Source: Streptomyces deccanensis (GTDB taxonomy: Bacteria > Actinomycetota > Actinomycetes > Streptomycetales > Streptomycetaceae). Taken from it: 64,000 nucleotides of DNA. Below the pieces are notes generated by a model, which worked only from the letters and a program-made list of their open reading frames with translations, ran no database searches and was not told the origin of the DNA. Each line of letters opens with the position of its first letter. Within the stretch, counting starts at the first letter, position 1. The stretch lies in the NCBI RefSeq assembly GCF_022385335.1, contig NZ_CP092431.1, positions 5,270,001 through 5,334,000 of the forward strand, written 5' to 3'. The position numbers and the translations under genes were made by a program. This document shows positions 43,466 through 51,944 of the stretch, piece after piece.

Positions 43466-46132
43466 TCAGCACTTCTTGCCCTTGCAGGCCTCGCCCCGCG
43501 CGTTGAAGAGCTTCACCAACAGCCCGTTGCCGTGGGAGGCGTTCCGCGGGGTGAGGACGTACGGCCCGGTGACCGGCTGCCTCGGCTTGAGGTAGCCCTC
43601 GGGGACGTCCGTCTCCACCAGGAAGTACGCGCCCGGCAGGAGCGAGCCGAAGGAGCAGCGGCCGGTGCGGGAGGTGGCGCAGTCGTTGACGAACCGGTCC
43701 TTGCGCAGACCGTGGCGCTGGAGGCCGCGGACGCCGTTGGTGTCCTGCCACAGCTCGAACACCGCGCCGGGCAACGGCCTGGCGCTCTTCTTGTCGAGCT
43801 TGACGAGCGTCAGCCGCACCGACTGGGTGAGACCGGCGTCGACCGTGTGGTTCACATGGCCGGCGTCGCCGACCCGGACCGTGGTCCGGCCGTGGGCGTC
43901 GACGTCGGAGTCGATGGCACGGTTCGAACCGGCGCCCTTGACCGTCCACTTGAGCGAGGCGCGGCTCGGACGGCCCGGCAGCGCGTTCGTGTCGACGCCA
44001 CTGTGGTCGAAGGAGACCTGGTAGGTGGTGTTCGGCCGCAGCCCGCCCTGGCCCTGGCTGCCGACGTAGTACTCGCCGTTCGCGTCGGTGTATGTGACGA
44101 GGTCGGGGCCGGACGACGACGTGGGGTCGAGCGTCACCTTCACGCCCTTGACGGGCGGCTCGGACGGGTCCTGGACGCCGTCGCCGTCGGTGTCGAACCA
44201 GACGCGGTTGCCGACCTGGACGGGCGCCCGGTCGCAGATCAGCTCCAGGTCGGCGAGGCCGTTGCCCTCGCCGAACAGCATGGCGCGCTGCGCGGCGTCG
44301 GCGCTCCAGGTCCGCTGGACCAGGAGGTTGCCCTCGGTCTTGCCCTTGGTGGCGTTCCAGCGGCGCACGCCCTGCTCCCAGGGGTGCCCGTCGAACGGCG
44401 AGTGGACCGTGCTCCACAGCTTGTCCCGGTACGGCTGGAGGGCCGTGCCGCCCTGGGTGACCTGGTCCATGTGGGCGTCCGTGATCCTGGTCGAGTCGGC
44501 GTAGAACTCGCCGTGGCCCGGGCCCTCGTCGTTGTGGGGGAGCGCGCCGTAGAGCGCGTCGCACCGGGCGTTGTTCTCCAGCGTGTACGTCGTCCGGGTC
44601 GTGCACACCCGCAGCACGTCACCGGCGGCGACGGCCCGGACCTTGGGGGCGTCGCGGTGGGCGTTGAAGGGGTACGTCGCCGTGCCCTGCATGTCGGCGA
44701 ACCGGTCGCGGAAGCCGAGGATCAGGTCGCCGTTGTCGGCGATCTCGATGTTGGACAGGATCGGCTGCGGCGCGGAGACGAAGGAGAGCCGGCCGGGGGT
44801 GGGGACGCGCTGGTTCCACGCCTCCCACATGGCGCTCAGCGGGCTGCCGACGGTGGAGGGCTTCGTGCAGCGGGGCGCGGTCGCGGGCGTGCCGGTGAAC
44901 CGGTAGGCGCAGCCGCGCGGGTAGTTCATCGCCGTCCTGAACAGGGGCCGGAACGAACCCCGGGTGAACTCGTAGACGTGCGAGGTGACCTGGGAGGGGT
45001 CGCCCCACGGCGCGCTCCTGGTGACGGTGTTCTCCGCGCCGCACACCCCGCCGACGAGGACCCGGCCGCCGCGCACCCCGATGCCGTACGGGTGCCAGTG
45101 ACCGGCGCACTCCTCCGGGCGGGGGATGACGTGCGAGCGGTAGGTGCCCGGGTAGACCCCGTCGCCGGTGCCGCGGATCGGCACGGAGTACAGGCGGGAG
45201 TCGTTGAGGCTGACCGCGTAGAGGGTCTTGCCGTCGCCGGAGACGTCGACGTCGCCGATGCCCTCCCGGCCGACCCTGCTGTAGACCGGGTTGTCGCGCA
45301 GCCAGTCCTCGGCCTCGTCGTGCTCGGTCAGCAGGCCCGGCAGGGTGACGAAGGTGCTCACCCCGGAGGCGCTGTTGCGGCGGTAGATCGTGTTGGTCGC
45401 GCCCGCCGGGCCGTACGCGGCGTGCCGCTTGACCAGTGTGCCCAGGTAGGTGTTGCCGGTCCGGTCGTTGCCGATGCCGAACACGGCCCCCTGCTGCTGG
45501 TTGTTGGTCAGTCGGGTGACCGTGCCGCCGGGGTGGGTGTCGGAGATGTTCCCCGCGAACCGCACCAGGCCGTTGTGGGTGTCGGGGGCGTCGCCCTTGG
45601 TGAGGTTGCAGGTCACCAGGTCCGGGTTCTCCTGGCAGTAGACCCCCGGCTCCCAGAAGCCGGTCGTGTACGTCGTGTGCCGGCCTCCGGAGACATCCAC
45701 GAAGCCGACGCTGCTGCGCATGACGCCCGGTCCGTCGCCGAGGCCCGCGACCGCCGGCTGGAGGGTGCGGGAGTCGGGGTTGTAGGCCTGGACGCGGTAC
45801 TTGCCGCCGCGCAGGGGGGTGGCCGACGGCTGGAACCAGGCGATGCCGTACGCGTTGGTGGTGCGGGTCTCCACGGTGCCGTGGTCGTCGGTGAGCGTGA
45901 CCCGCACACCGGCCCGGCCCTTCTCCTGGCCGTGGTCGTACTTCCCGTCGGCGTCCAACTCGTTGACGACCCGTACGGTCACGTTGCCGTCGCCGGGTGC
46001 CCTGCCGTCCGCGGTGCCACTGGCGCCGGGGGCGGCGGGGACGGCGGGGACCGCCTCGCCGGCCAGTCCGACCACGAGCGCAGCCGTGACGGCCAGGGCC
46101 AGGCCCACACCCCCCGGTGTTCTTCGCTTCAC
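43466..46132 (-). CDS. Large secreted protein with SdrD B-like and SpaA-type Ig domains
   Basis: 888 residues. The signal is near residues 1-25 (LALAVTAALVVGLAGEAVPA). An N-terminal SdrD_B-like domain (about 45-125: VTVRVVNELDADGKYDHGQEKGRAGVRVTL) is followed by a large central domain (150-640) with propeller-like repeats (IGDVDVSGDGKTLYAVSLNDSRLYSV; NIEIADNGDLILGFRDRF). A second SdrD B unit (VGNRVWFDTDGDGVQDPSEPPVKGVKVTL, about 655) and a C-terminal prealbumin-like SpaA fold (VRLTLVKLDKKSARPLPGAVFELW; PGAYFLVETDVPEGY) follow. It ends GEACKGKKC with no LPXTG-type sorting signal, so it is released or held by other means. Start GTG 46130-46132 with GAGGG upstream; a GTG codon one earlier is also possible. 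Confidence 0.85.
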   Translation of the reverse strand: MKRRTPGGVGLALAVTAALVVGLAGEAVPAVPAAPGASGTADGRAPGDGNVTVRVVNELDADGKYDHGQEKGRAGVRVTLTDDHGTVETRTTNAYGIAWFQPSATPLRGGKYRVQAYNPDSRTLQPAVAGLGDGPGVMRSSVGFVDVSGGRHTTYTTGFWEPGVYCQENPDLVTCNLTKGDAPDTHNGLVRFAGNISDTHPGGTVTRLTNNQQQGAVFGIGNDRTGNTYLGTLVKRHAAYGPAGATNTIYRRNSASGVSTFVTLPGLLTEHDEAEDWLRDNPVYSRVGREGIGDVDVSGDGKTLYAVSLNDSRLYSVPIRGTGDGVYPGTYRSHVIPRPEECAGHWHPYGIGVRGGRVLVGGVCGAENTVTRSAPWGDPSQVTSHVYEFTRGSFRPLFRTAMNYPRGCAYRFTGTPATAPRCTKPSTVGSPLSAMWEAWNQRVPTPGRLSFVSAPQPILSNIEIADNGDLILGFRDRFADMQGTATYPFNAHRDAPKVRAVAAGDVLRVCTTRTTYTLENNARCDALYGALPHNDEGPGHGEFYADSTRITDAHMDQVTQGGTALQPYRDKLWSTVHSPFDGHPWEQGVRRWNATKGKTEGNLLVQRTWSADAAQRAMLFGEGNGLADLELICDRAPVQVGNRVWFDTDGDGVQDPSEPPVKGVKVTLDPTSSSGPDLVTYTDANGEYYVGSQGQGGLRPNTTYQVSFDHSGVDTNALPGRPSRASLKWTVKGAGSNRAIDSDVDAHGRTTVRVGDAGHVNHTVDAGLTQSVRLTLVKLDKKSARPLPGAVFELWQDTNGVRGLQRHGLRKDRFVNDCATSRTGRCSFGSLLPGAYFLVETDVPEGYLKPRQPVTGPYVLTPRNASHGNGLLVKLFNARGEACKGKKC

Positions 46133-46418
46133 CACGTCCCTCTTCTCCCTGATGTCCTGCCGAGGCGACGGAGCCCGGTGCCCGAAGCCGACGCCTGCAT
46201 TCATATGAAGTGCCAACCGCCACTAATCAGGCTGAACGGGGCACGGGAGGGGAAGGGGAAGGCGGGCGGGATGCCGGAAATGTGGAGATTCGGGGGAGGC
46301 GGAGGGGTGCGGGAGGGGGACGGGAAGGCGGTACGGGACGCGGCCGGGCCCGGCGGGTTCATCCGCTCGGACCAGCGGAGGGGTCCCCGCATGGCGTACC
46401 CGGCGGATCGGCGGTAGG
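46133..46418. other. Intergenic region, no gene seen
   Basis: 286 bases between two minus-strand genes, purine-rich on the plus strand (several GGGAGG runs). A short weak hairpin is possible around 46364-46384. It should hold the promoter of the SdrD-like gene. No supported frame. Confidence 0.4.
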
Positions 46419-49400
46419 TCAGAACGAATGTTCCGTGAGGGCCTGCTCCGTCGGTGACTGTTCCGCGAGTGCCTGTTCCGCCCAGATCACCTTGCCCTCC
46501 GGGAGGAAGCGGGTGCCCCAGCGTTGGGTGAACTGGGAGATGAGGAACAGGCCGCGGCCGCCCTCGTCGGTGGTGCGCGGGTGGCGCAGGTGGGGCGCGG
46601 TGGCGCCGCCGTCGAACACCTCGCAGATCAGGGTGCGTTCGAGGACGAGCCGGAGCCGGATGGGCCCGGCGGCGTGCCGGATCGCGTTGGTGACCAGCTC
46701 GCTGACGATCAGCTCGGTGGTGAACGCCAGCTCGTCCAGCCCCCACGCGCCGAGCTGCCGCGAGGTGGTCTTGCGGGCCTCCGCGACCAGCGCCGGGTCG
46801 GCCGGCAGCTCCCAGGACGCCACCCGGTGCGCGGGCAGGCGCCGGGTGCGGGCCAGGAGGAGGGCGACGTCGTCGGTGGGGCGGGCCGGGGCGAGGGAGT
46901 CCAGGACGTGCTGGGCGTGCCGCTCGAGGGAGGGCTCGGGCCGGGCCAGCGCACGGCACAGCGCCTCCCGCGAGGTTCCGGCGAGCAGCCCGTCGGTGTG
47001 CAGCGCGATGACGGTGCCCTCGGGGAGGTCCAGCTCCAGCGCCTCGAAGGGCTGCTGGTCGACACCGAGCGCGGGCCCCTCGGGAAGCTCGGGGAAGGTG
47101 ACCGTGCCGTCCGGGGCGACCAGGGCCGGGGCGAACGGCCCGGCGGCGGCCATGGCGCAGCTGCCGGACACCGGGTCGTGGACGACGTACAGACAGCGCG
47201 CCCCGACCGTCTGGCGGCTGCCCCCGCCCGGCTCGGCACCCTCCTGCCGCGCCGACTTCGCCACCATGTCGTCGAGGTGGGCGAGCACCTCGTCCGGCGG
47301 CAGGTCGAGGTCGGCGAGGGTGCGTACGGCCGTACGGAGGCGGCCCATGGCGGCGGCGCCGTCGATGCCGTGGCCGGCCACCTCGCCGACGACGAGGGCG
47401 ACACGGGCGCCGGAGAGCGGGATGACGTCGTACCAGTCGCCGCCGAGGCCGGTCAGTTCGTCGGCGGGCCGGTAGCGGACGGCGACCTCGGCCGCGTCCT
47501 GCTCGGGCAGCCGGCGCGGCAGCAGGCTGCGCTGGAGGGCGAGGGCGGCGTCGCGCTCGCGCGTGTAGCGGCGGGCGTTGTCGACGCAGACGGCGGCCCG
47601 GCCGACCAGTTCCTCGGCGAGGCCCAGGTCGACCGCGTCGAAGGGGTCGAGACGGTCGCGCCGGAAGAACGTGGTGATGCCGAGCGTGATACCGCGCGCC
47701 CGCACCGGAACGATCATCGCACTGTGCAGTCCGAGTGCCTCCGCGGGCACCGCGCGGCCGCCCGGGACGGCTCTCGCCCACTCCGCCGACAGGGGGTCCA
47801 GCCGCGGCTCGGACCACGACCGGCCCTCGACGAGCGCGCGCACCGGGGGCGATCCGGCCGCGTAGGAGGCGACCGCGCCGATCTCCAGGACGGCCTCCGG
47901 CACCCCGTCGTGCACGGACTGCTGGGCGACCCGCCGCAGCGGGACGGAACCGTCGCCGAGGGGCCCCGGCTCGGCGCCGCGCAGCACCGAGTCCAGCAGG
48001 TCCACGGTCACGAAGTCGGCGAGCGCCGGTACGACCACGTCCGCCAGCTCCTGCGCGGTCCGCCGTACGTCGAGGGTGCGGCCGATGTGCTCACCGGCGC
48101 GGTCCAGCAGGGCGAGCCGGGTGCGGGCGCGGTGCCGCTCCGACACGTCGACCACCGTGTAGTACACGCCGATGGGCCGCCCGTGGTCGTCCTCCAGCCG
48201 GGTGAACGACATCGCGTGCGCGGTCTCGCGGTACGGCGCCGACCGCACCCGGCCCACGTGCTCGTAGTCCAGCACCGGGACGCCCGTCTCCAGCACCTTC
48301 CGGATCTGCGCCTCGATGCGCTCGGCGTCGAGCCCCGGCTGCACCTCCGCGAGCCGCAGCCCCACCCGCTCGTGCGCCCGGCCGCCGCCGAACCGCTCCA
48401 ACGCCGCGTTCGACCACACGAACCGCAGCTCCGTGTCCACGATCGCGATCCCGACCGGCGACCACGCGGTCATCCGCTCCAGCACGGTCCGGCTCATGTC
48501 CCACCCGGGCGCCTGAGTGGCATCGGACACGAGCGCGACCCAGTGGGCGGGCTTGAGGGGGTCGGGGGAGGGAGGGGGCGAGGCCGGGGACAGGGAGGGC
48601 GACGCGGGCGACGCGGCTGAAGGCGGAGACGGGGAGAGGGAGGCGGGGGCCGACGGTGAGGACGGGGAGAGCGGGGAGGGGGAGAAGGGCAGGCGGGCGG
48701 ACGGGGACGCGGTGGGGGGTGGGGAGTTGGGGGCGGGGGTGGTCTGCCGGGCGGTGGGGCCGCTGGAGTGCCGGGCGGCGGGCCAGGCGTCGTGCTCCCG
48801 TGCGGTGGACGCCGGCGGTCGGGCCGCTCCCTGCACCGCCGGTGGCGCGGTCTGGGGTGATGTGGTCCGTGGAGGGGCGGGCTTCGGCGGGTGAGGGCTC
48901 GGCTTGGGCGGGCTCCCGGCGTTTCCGCCGACCGGCCACGCGCCGGCCTCCCCCGCGGGGACGCGCCCCACCTCGGGCGAGACCGCGGCCCGGCCCGGGG
49001 ACGCGGGTGGCGTGTCGCCCCGGGACGCGTCGGGACCACCGGGGCGCGACGCGGGCCGCACTCCGGGGGCGGCCGCCGAGGCCCGTCCCCCGGCATCACG
49101 CCCGAAGCCACGGGCACCGGGCGAACCTGTACCGGGGACGCCGGGCGACCCGGAACTGGGTGCACCCGACGGATCGGTGCCGGGGGGACCGGCCGGACCG
49201 GTACCGGGGTCACCGGGCGAACCTGTACCGGGGACGCCGGCGGAGCCGGAACCGGGTGCACCCGCCGGCTCGGTACCGGGCGAACCGGCCGGACCGGTAC
49301 CGGCCGAACCGGTACCAGGAGCACCGGCTGTCAAAGGCGCGGCACCCGCAGACGGCGTTTCTGCCCCCGCCCGACCCGGCGCCGATGTCGGTGCCTCGCG

Positions 49401-49703
49401 GGTGGGGACGACGCGGACCATCACCTTGATGGGGTGGCCGTCGCGGTGGCGGGCGGTGAGGATGCCGGACCAGCCGCCGAGGACGCGATGGGTTTCGGCC
49501 AGTGCGCCGATGCGTTCGCCGTCCTCGTCGGCCAGGAGCGTACGGACGCTGCGGCCCAGGATCTCGGCCGCGGGATACCCGAAGAGCCGCTCCGCGTCCC
49601 GGGTCCAGCTCGTCACGAACCCGTCCGCGTCGATCAGCAACGGCGCGGCGTCGGCCACGTCGAAGCGCTGACGGGAAACGGCACTGTCCCTGCTGGTCCC
49701 CAC
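46419..49703 (-). CDS. PAS-PAS-GAF-SpoIIE phosphatase with C-terminal HATPase kinase domain
   Basis: About 1094 residues. PAS domain 1 (about 10-85: DVADAAPLLIDADGFVTSWTRDAERLFGYPAAEILGRS), a 270-residue Gly/Pro/Ser/Ala linker (about 105-380) with eight-residue repeats such as GVPGTGSP, PAS 2 (about 405-520), GAF (540-705), SpoIIE/PP2C (730-945: GLGGDWYDVIPL, VVGEVAGHGIDG, LHTDGLLAG, DDVALLLART) and HATPase_c (955-1080: ELIVSELVTNAIRHA, DEGGRGLFLIS). Such proteins regulate anti-sigma/anti-anti-sigma pairs, with phosphatase and kinase activity in one chain. GTG 49701-49703 has GAGAGGG spaced well; an ATG at 49742 would add 13 residues. Confidence 0.9.
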   Translation of the reverse strand: MGTSRDSAVSRQRFDVADAAPLLIDADGFVTSWTRDAERLFGYPAAEILGRSVRTLLADEDGERIGALAETHRVLGGWSGILTARHRDGHPIKVMVRVVPTREAPTSAPGRAGAETPSAGAAPLTAGAPGTGSAGTGPAGSPGTEPAGAPGSGSAGVPGTGSPGDPGTGPAGPPGTDPSGAPSSGSPGVPGTGSPGARGFGRDAGGRASAAAPGVRPASRPGGPDASRGDTPPASPGRAAVSPEVGRVPAGEAGAWPVGGNAGSPPKPSPHPPKPAPPRTTSPQTAPPAVQGAARPPASTAREHDAWPAARHSSGPTARQTTPAPNSPPPTASPSARLPFSPSPLSPSSPSAPASLSPSPPSAASPASPSLSPASPPPSPDPLKPAHWVALVSDATQAPGWDMSRTVLERMTAWSPVGIAIVDTELRFVWSNAALERFGGGRAHERVGLRLAEVQPGLDAERIEAQIRKVLETGVPVLDYEHVGRVRSAPYRETAHAMSFTRLEDDHGRPIGVYYTVVDVSERHRARTRLALLDRAGEHIGRTLDVRRTAQELADVVVPALADFVTVDLLDSVLRGAEPGPLGDGSVPLRRVAQQSVHDGVPEAVLEIGAVASYAAGSPPVRALVEGRSWSEPRLDPLSAEWARAVPGGRAVPAEALGLHSAMIVPVRARGITLGITTFFRRDRLDPFDAVDLGLAEELVGRAAVCVDNARRYTRERDAALALQRSLLPRRLPEQDAAEVAVRYRPADELTGLGGDWYDVIPLSGARVALVVGEVAGHGIDGAAAMGRLRTAVRTLADLDLPPDEVLAHLDDMVAKSARQEGAEPGGGSRQTVGARCLYVVHDPVSGSCAMAAAGPFAPALVAPDGTVTFPELPEGPALGVDQQPFEALELDLPEGTVIALHTDGLLAGTSREALCRALARPEPSLERHAQHVLDSLAPARPTDDVALLLARTRRLPAHRVASWELPADPALVAEARKTTSRQLGAWGLDELAFTTELIVSELVTNAIRHAAGPIRLRLVLERTLICEVFDGGATAPHLRHPRTTDEGGRGLFLISQFTQRWGTRFLPEGKVIWAEQALAEQSPTEQALTEHSF

Positions 49704-49742
49704 GGCGACCCTCTCTGTCGCTGAGACGCCCTCAGGCCCCAT

Positions 49743-50145
49743 TATTCACCTTGTGTGATCGCAGGTAGGCCAACTTGTGACGGCGCATATCGCACGATCG
49801 CACGCCACGGCGCACGGACCGGCACGCACCCGACCCCACAAGGCCCCGCCGAGCCCCTCACGGGCCCCGACCGCCCCGCCGAGCTCGCCAGAAGCGTTCA
49901 CGATCGGGCGGGACAGGGCGCGATAGTGCGCGATAGGGACGAAGCCGCCCACACGGCCTGCCCGGAGCCGCCCACGGAGCCGCCCCAGCCGCCGACCCCC
50001 GATGCAGCCGTACGCCGGTAACGCGCCCCCGTACGCCCCCCGAGCTCCCGCGTACGGAACGGACCGCCCCCTCCGCGAGAGGGGTGCGGAGGGGGCGGAG
50101 GGGGCGGAGGGTGGCCGATTTCGAACCGGTCGCCCCGGCCCGGCG
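49743..50145. other. Intergenic region with terminator; no supported gene
   Basis: About 400 bases between two minus-strand genes. It carries the promoter of the phosphatase gene on one side and the terminator at 50064-50098 on the other. An 88-codon open stretch at 49755-50021 (plus) is Pro/Arg-rich and lacks a good ribosome binding site, so it is not called. GCGATAGTGCGCGATAGGG at about 49920 contains a short direct repeat GCGATAG. Confidence 0.5.
50064..50098 (-). terminator. 13-bp stem terminator of the ATPase/SCO5389 operon
   Basis: CCGCCCCCTCCGC (50064-50076) pairs with 50086-50098 across a 9-base loop, 48 bases after the stop of the SCO5389-family gene. Confidence 0.8.
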
Positions 50146-50538
50146 TCAGCAGTCGCGGAACTCCGGTGACTGGTTGAGGATCTGCGACCGCAGTGACGTA
50201 AAGCGCACGTACGTCTCGCCGCCGCGGGCCTCCGGCGGGAAGACCGCCACCCGGTGGCAGTTCTGGAAGGCGAGCGCCACCCCGAAGTGCCGCTCCAGGC
50301 TCCCCCGGATCGCGTCGCTGGACAGCGCCCGCAGCAGCTGGCCCCGCTCCTTCTCCGACGGCGGCGGCGTCTGGTTGTCGGCGAACGGGGCGGCATCCGC
50401 CCGCAGTTCACCGACGAGCGAGGCGATGAGCTCGTAGGCGTACGGCAGCGACGTACGCACCGTTTCCACGAACTCCTCCTCCCGCACCTCGCCCTTCTCG
50501 GCATCGGCGAGCAACTGCGGGGAGACGTCGAGCGACAT
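50146..50538 (-). CDS. SCO5389-family protein, function unknown
   Basis: 130 residues. The sequence MSLDVSPQLLADAEKGEVREEEFVETVRTSLPYAYELI, DNQTPPPSEKERGQLLRALSSDAIRGSLERHFGV and FQNCHRVAVFPP matches, from memory, the small Streptomyces family named after SCO5389. No signal or membrane segment is visible. It is 28 bases downstream of a MinD/CooC-like ATPase gene, same strand, so they are likely one operon. Function is unknown; family name recalled, not searched. Confidence 0.85.
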   Translation of the reverse strand: MSLDVSPQLLADAEKGEVREEEFVETVRTSLPYAYELIASLVGELRADAAPFADNQTPPPSEKERGQLLRALSSDAIRGSLERHFGVALAFQNCHRVAVFPPEARGGETYVRFTSLRSQILNQSPEFRDC

Positions 50539-50566
50539 GGCTGTTCCTGTTCTGATCGGAAGGAGA

Positions 50567-51538
50567 CTAGGGAGCTATGGAGGGGGCGGCGGCCAACGCC
50601 TCCGGTCCGTGGCGGAACTCGGGGTCCACCTGGGCGGCCAGATCGTGCCCGGTGGCGTCGTTGGCCCAGGCGGCGGCGTTGCGGAGGTGGAACTCGACGG
50701 CGTGGCGCTGGAAGGTGGCCCAGTCCTTGGTGCGGGCGTCGACGGCGTCCTTCAGCCGGTTCAGCGCGTGCAGGTTGTGCGCCTCCAACTCGCCCTGCGG
50801 CCGACCCTGTTCCTGAGCGCGGACGTACGACGACTGCTCGCAGTACGCCAACAGGTCGTCGCCCACGTGCTCCTTGAGGAAGAGCAGGTCGTCCTCGCCG
50901 GTGATTTTGTTGCCGACGACCGCGATCGGGATGCCGAACTCGGCGGCGTGCTCCCGGTACTGCCGGTACACGGAGACGCTCTTCCGCGTCGGCTCCACGA
51001 CCAGGAAGGTCATGTCGAACCGGGTGAAGAGCCCGGAGGCGAACGCATCGGCGCCGGCGGTCATGTCGACGACGACGTACTCGCCGGGCCCGTCCACGAG
51101 ATGGTTGAGATACAGCTCCACCGCGCCGAGCTTGGAGTGGTAGCAGGCCACCCCGAGGTCGCTCTCGTCGAACGCGCCGGTGACCATGAGCGGCACGTCG
51201 CCCACGCGCTCGACGTGCCGGGTGTGCAGGTCGTCGTCGCCGAGGAGCCGCAGCAGGCGGGAACCGCGGCCCGGCGGGGTCGTCTTGACCATCGCCTCGC
51301 GGGAGACGATCCGCGGGTTGTCGCCGCGCAGCAGGTCCTTGATCTCGCCGGTGCGCGAACTCAGCGGCGGAGCGCCGAAGTTCGCGTCCTCGTCCAGACC
51401 GAGCGCGTGCGCGAGGTGCTGGTTGATGTCACCGTCGATCGCGACCAGCGGCGCGCCCGACCGGGCGAGGTGCCGGGCGAAGAGCGCGGAGAGCGTCGTC
51501 TTGCCGCTGCCGCCCTTGCCTACGAAGGCCACACGCAT
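50567..51538 (-). CDS. MinD/CooC-like P-loop ATPase
   Basis: 323 residues. Deviant Walker A (MRVAFVGKGGSGKTTLSALFARHL) with the signature Lys8, switch I/II-like Asp in AIDGDINQHLAHALG and VVVDMTAGADAF. The LVVEPTRKSVSVYRQ segment and NK in VVGNKITGEDD complete the nucleotide site. Layout fits CooC/ParA relatives that load metals or position complexes. It lacks the obvious CxC/CXXC metal motif of CooC, so the cargo is open. A Zur-like box lies 42-66 bases upstream of ATG 51536-51538. Operon with the SCO5389-family gene. Confidence 0.85.
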   Translation of the reverse strand: MRVAFVGKGGSGKTTLSALFARHLARSGAPLVAIDGDINQHLAHALGLDEDANFGAPPLSSRTGEIKDLLRGDNPRIVSREAMVKTTPPGRGSRLLRLLGDDDLHTRHVERVGDVPLMVTGAFDESDLGVACYHSKLGAVELYLNHLVDGPGEYVVVDMTAGADAFASGLFTRFDMTFLVVEPTRKSVSVYRQYREHAAEFGIPIAVVGNKITGEDDLLFLKEHVGDDLLAYCEQSSYVRAQEQGRPQGELEAHNLHALNRLKDAVDARTKDWATFQRHAVEFHLRNAAAWANDATGHDLAAQVDPEFRHGPEALAAAPSIAP

Positions 51539-51579
51539 GGACCGTCACCCCGCTCGTCCTCGGCGGCACCCTTGACGCC

Positions 51580-51604
51580 GATAATGAAAATGGATGTCAT
51601 GAAC
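51580..51604 (-). promoter_or_regulatory. Zur/Fur-like inverted repeat upstream of the ATPase gene
   Basis: GATAATGAAAAT (51580-51591) equals the strong half of actinobacterial Zur boxes (remembered core TGAAAATNATTTTCA-type, flanked by GATAA). The other half, ATGTCATGAAC (51594-51604), is degenerate but still has the reversed TCAT core. The AT-rich site is striking in this genome. Zinc control is a hypothesis. Confidence 0.45.
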
Positions 51605-51944
51605 GTAGATTCGGGAGCGGGGACGTGCTTGTCAAATCCGTCCCATATCAACTCACCTCGCCGACCGCCGAGTTGGTCAACCCTTTACGGTCGGGCGACT
51701 CGGCGTTGGGACGCTCATGAGGCCCTCATGGGCCACGGGCCCGACCGGCGTTTCCCGAGGTTGACAGCCCCTACCCCTTGGTAAACGATGTCCCCACCCT
51801 GTGGCTCAAGTGACCCCTGAGCCCGGTGTTTTCTTCGACCACTCAACCCCCGGCGCGGCCTCCGGCAGCCTCGTGCTGCCGTGCTGCCCCCGCGCCCAGG
51901 GGTCTCGTACGCACCGACGTTCCGAGTTCGAGAATGGGATCTGC
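51605..51944. other. Divergent intergenic region, short palindrome only
   Basis: About 340 bases between the Zur-like box and the LAETG protein gene. It contains CATGAGGCCCTCATG (51716-51730, 7-1-7 palindrome). No coding frame with a ribosome binding site is seen; promoters for the LAETG gene should lie here. Confidence 0.4.

Noticed and set aside
43217..46417. 1066-codon plus-strand frame opposite the SdrD-like gene
   Set aside because: Low-complexity Val/Gly/Arg shadow; the minus strand has recognisable Ig-like domains and signal peptide.
49755..50021. 88-codon plus-strand frame between the phosphatase and ATPase operons
   Set aside because: Pro/Arg-rich, weak start context and no recognisable domain.
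50100..50130. GGTTCGAAATCGG on the minus strand, like a tRNA T arm
   Set aside because: No acceptor or anticodon arm can be formed, no CCA, and it abuts the end of the SCO5389-family gene.
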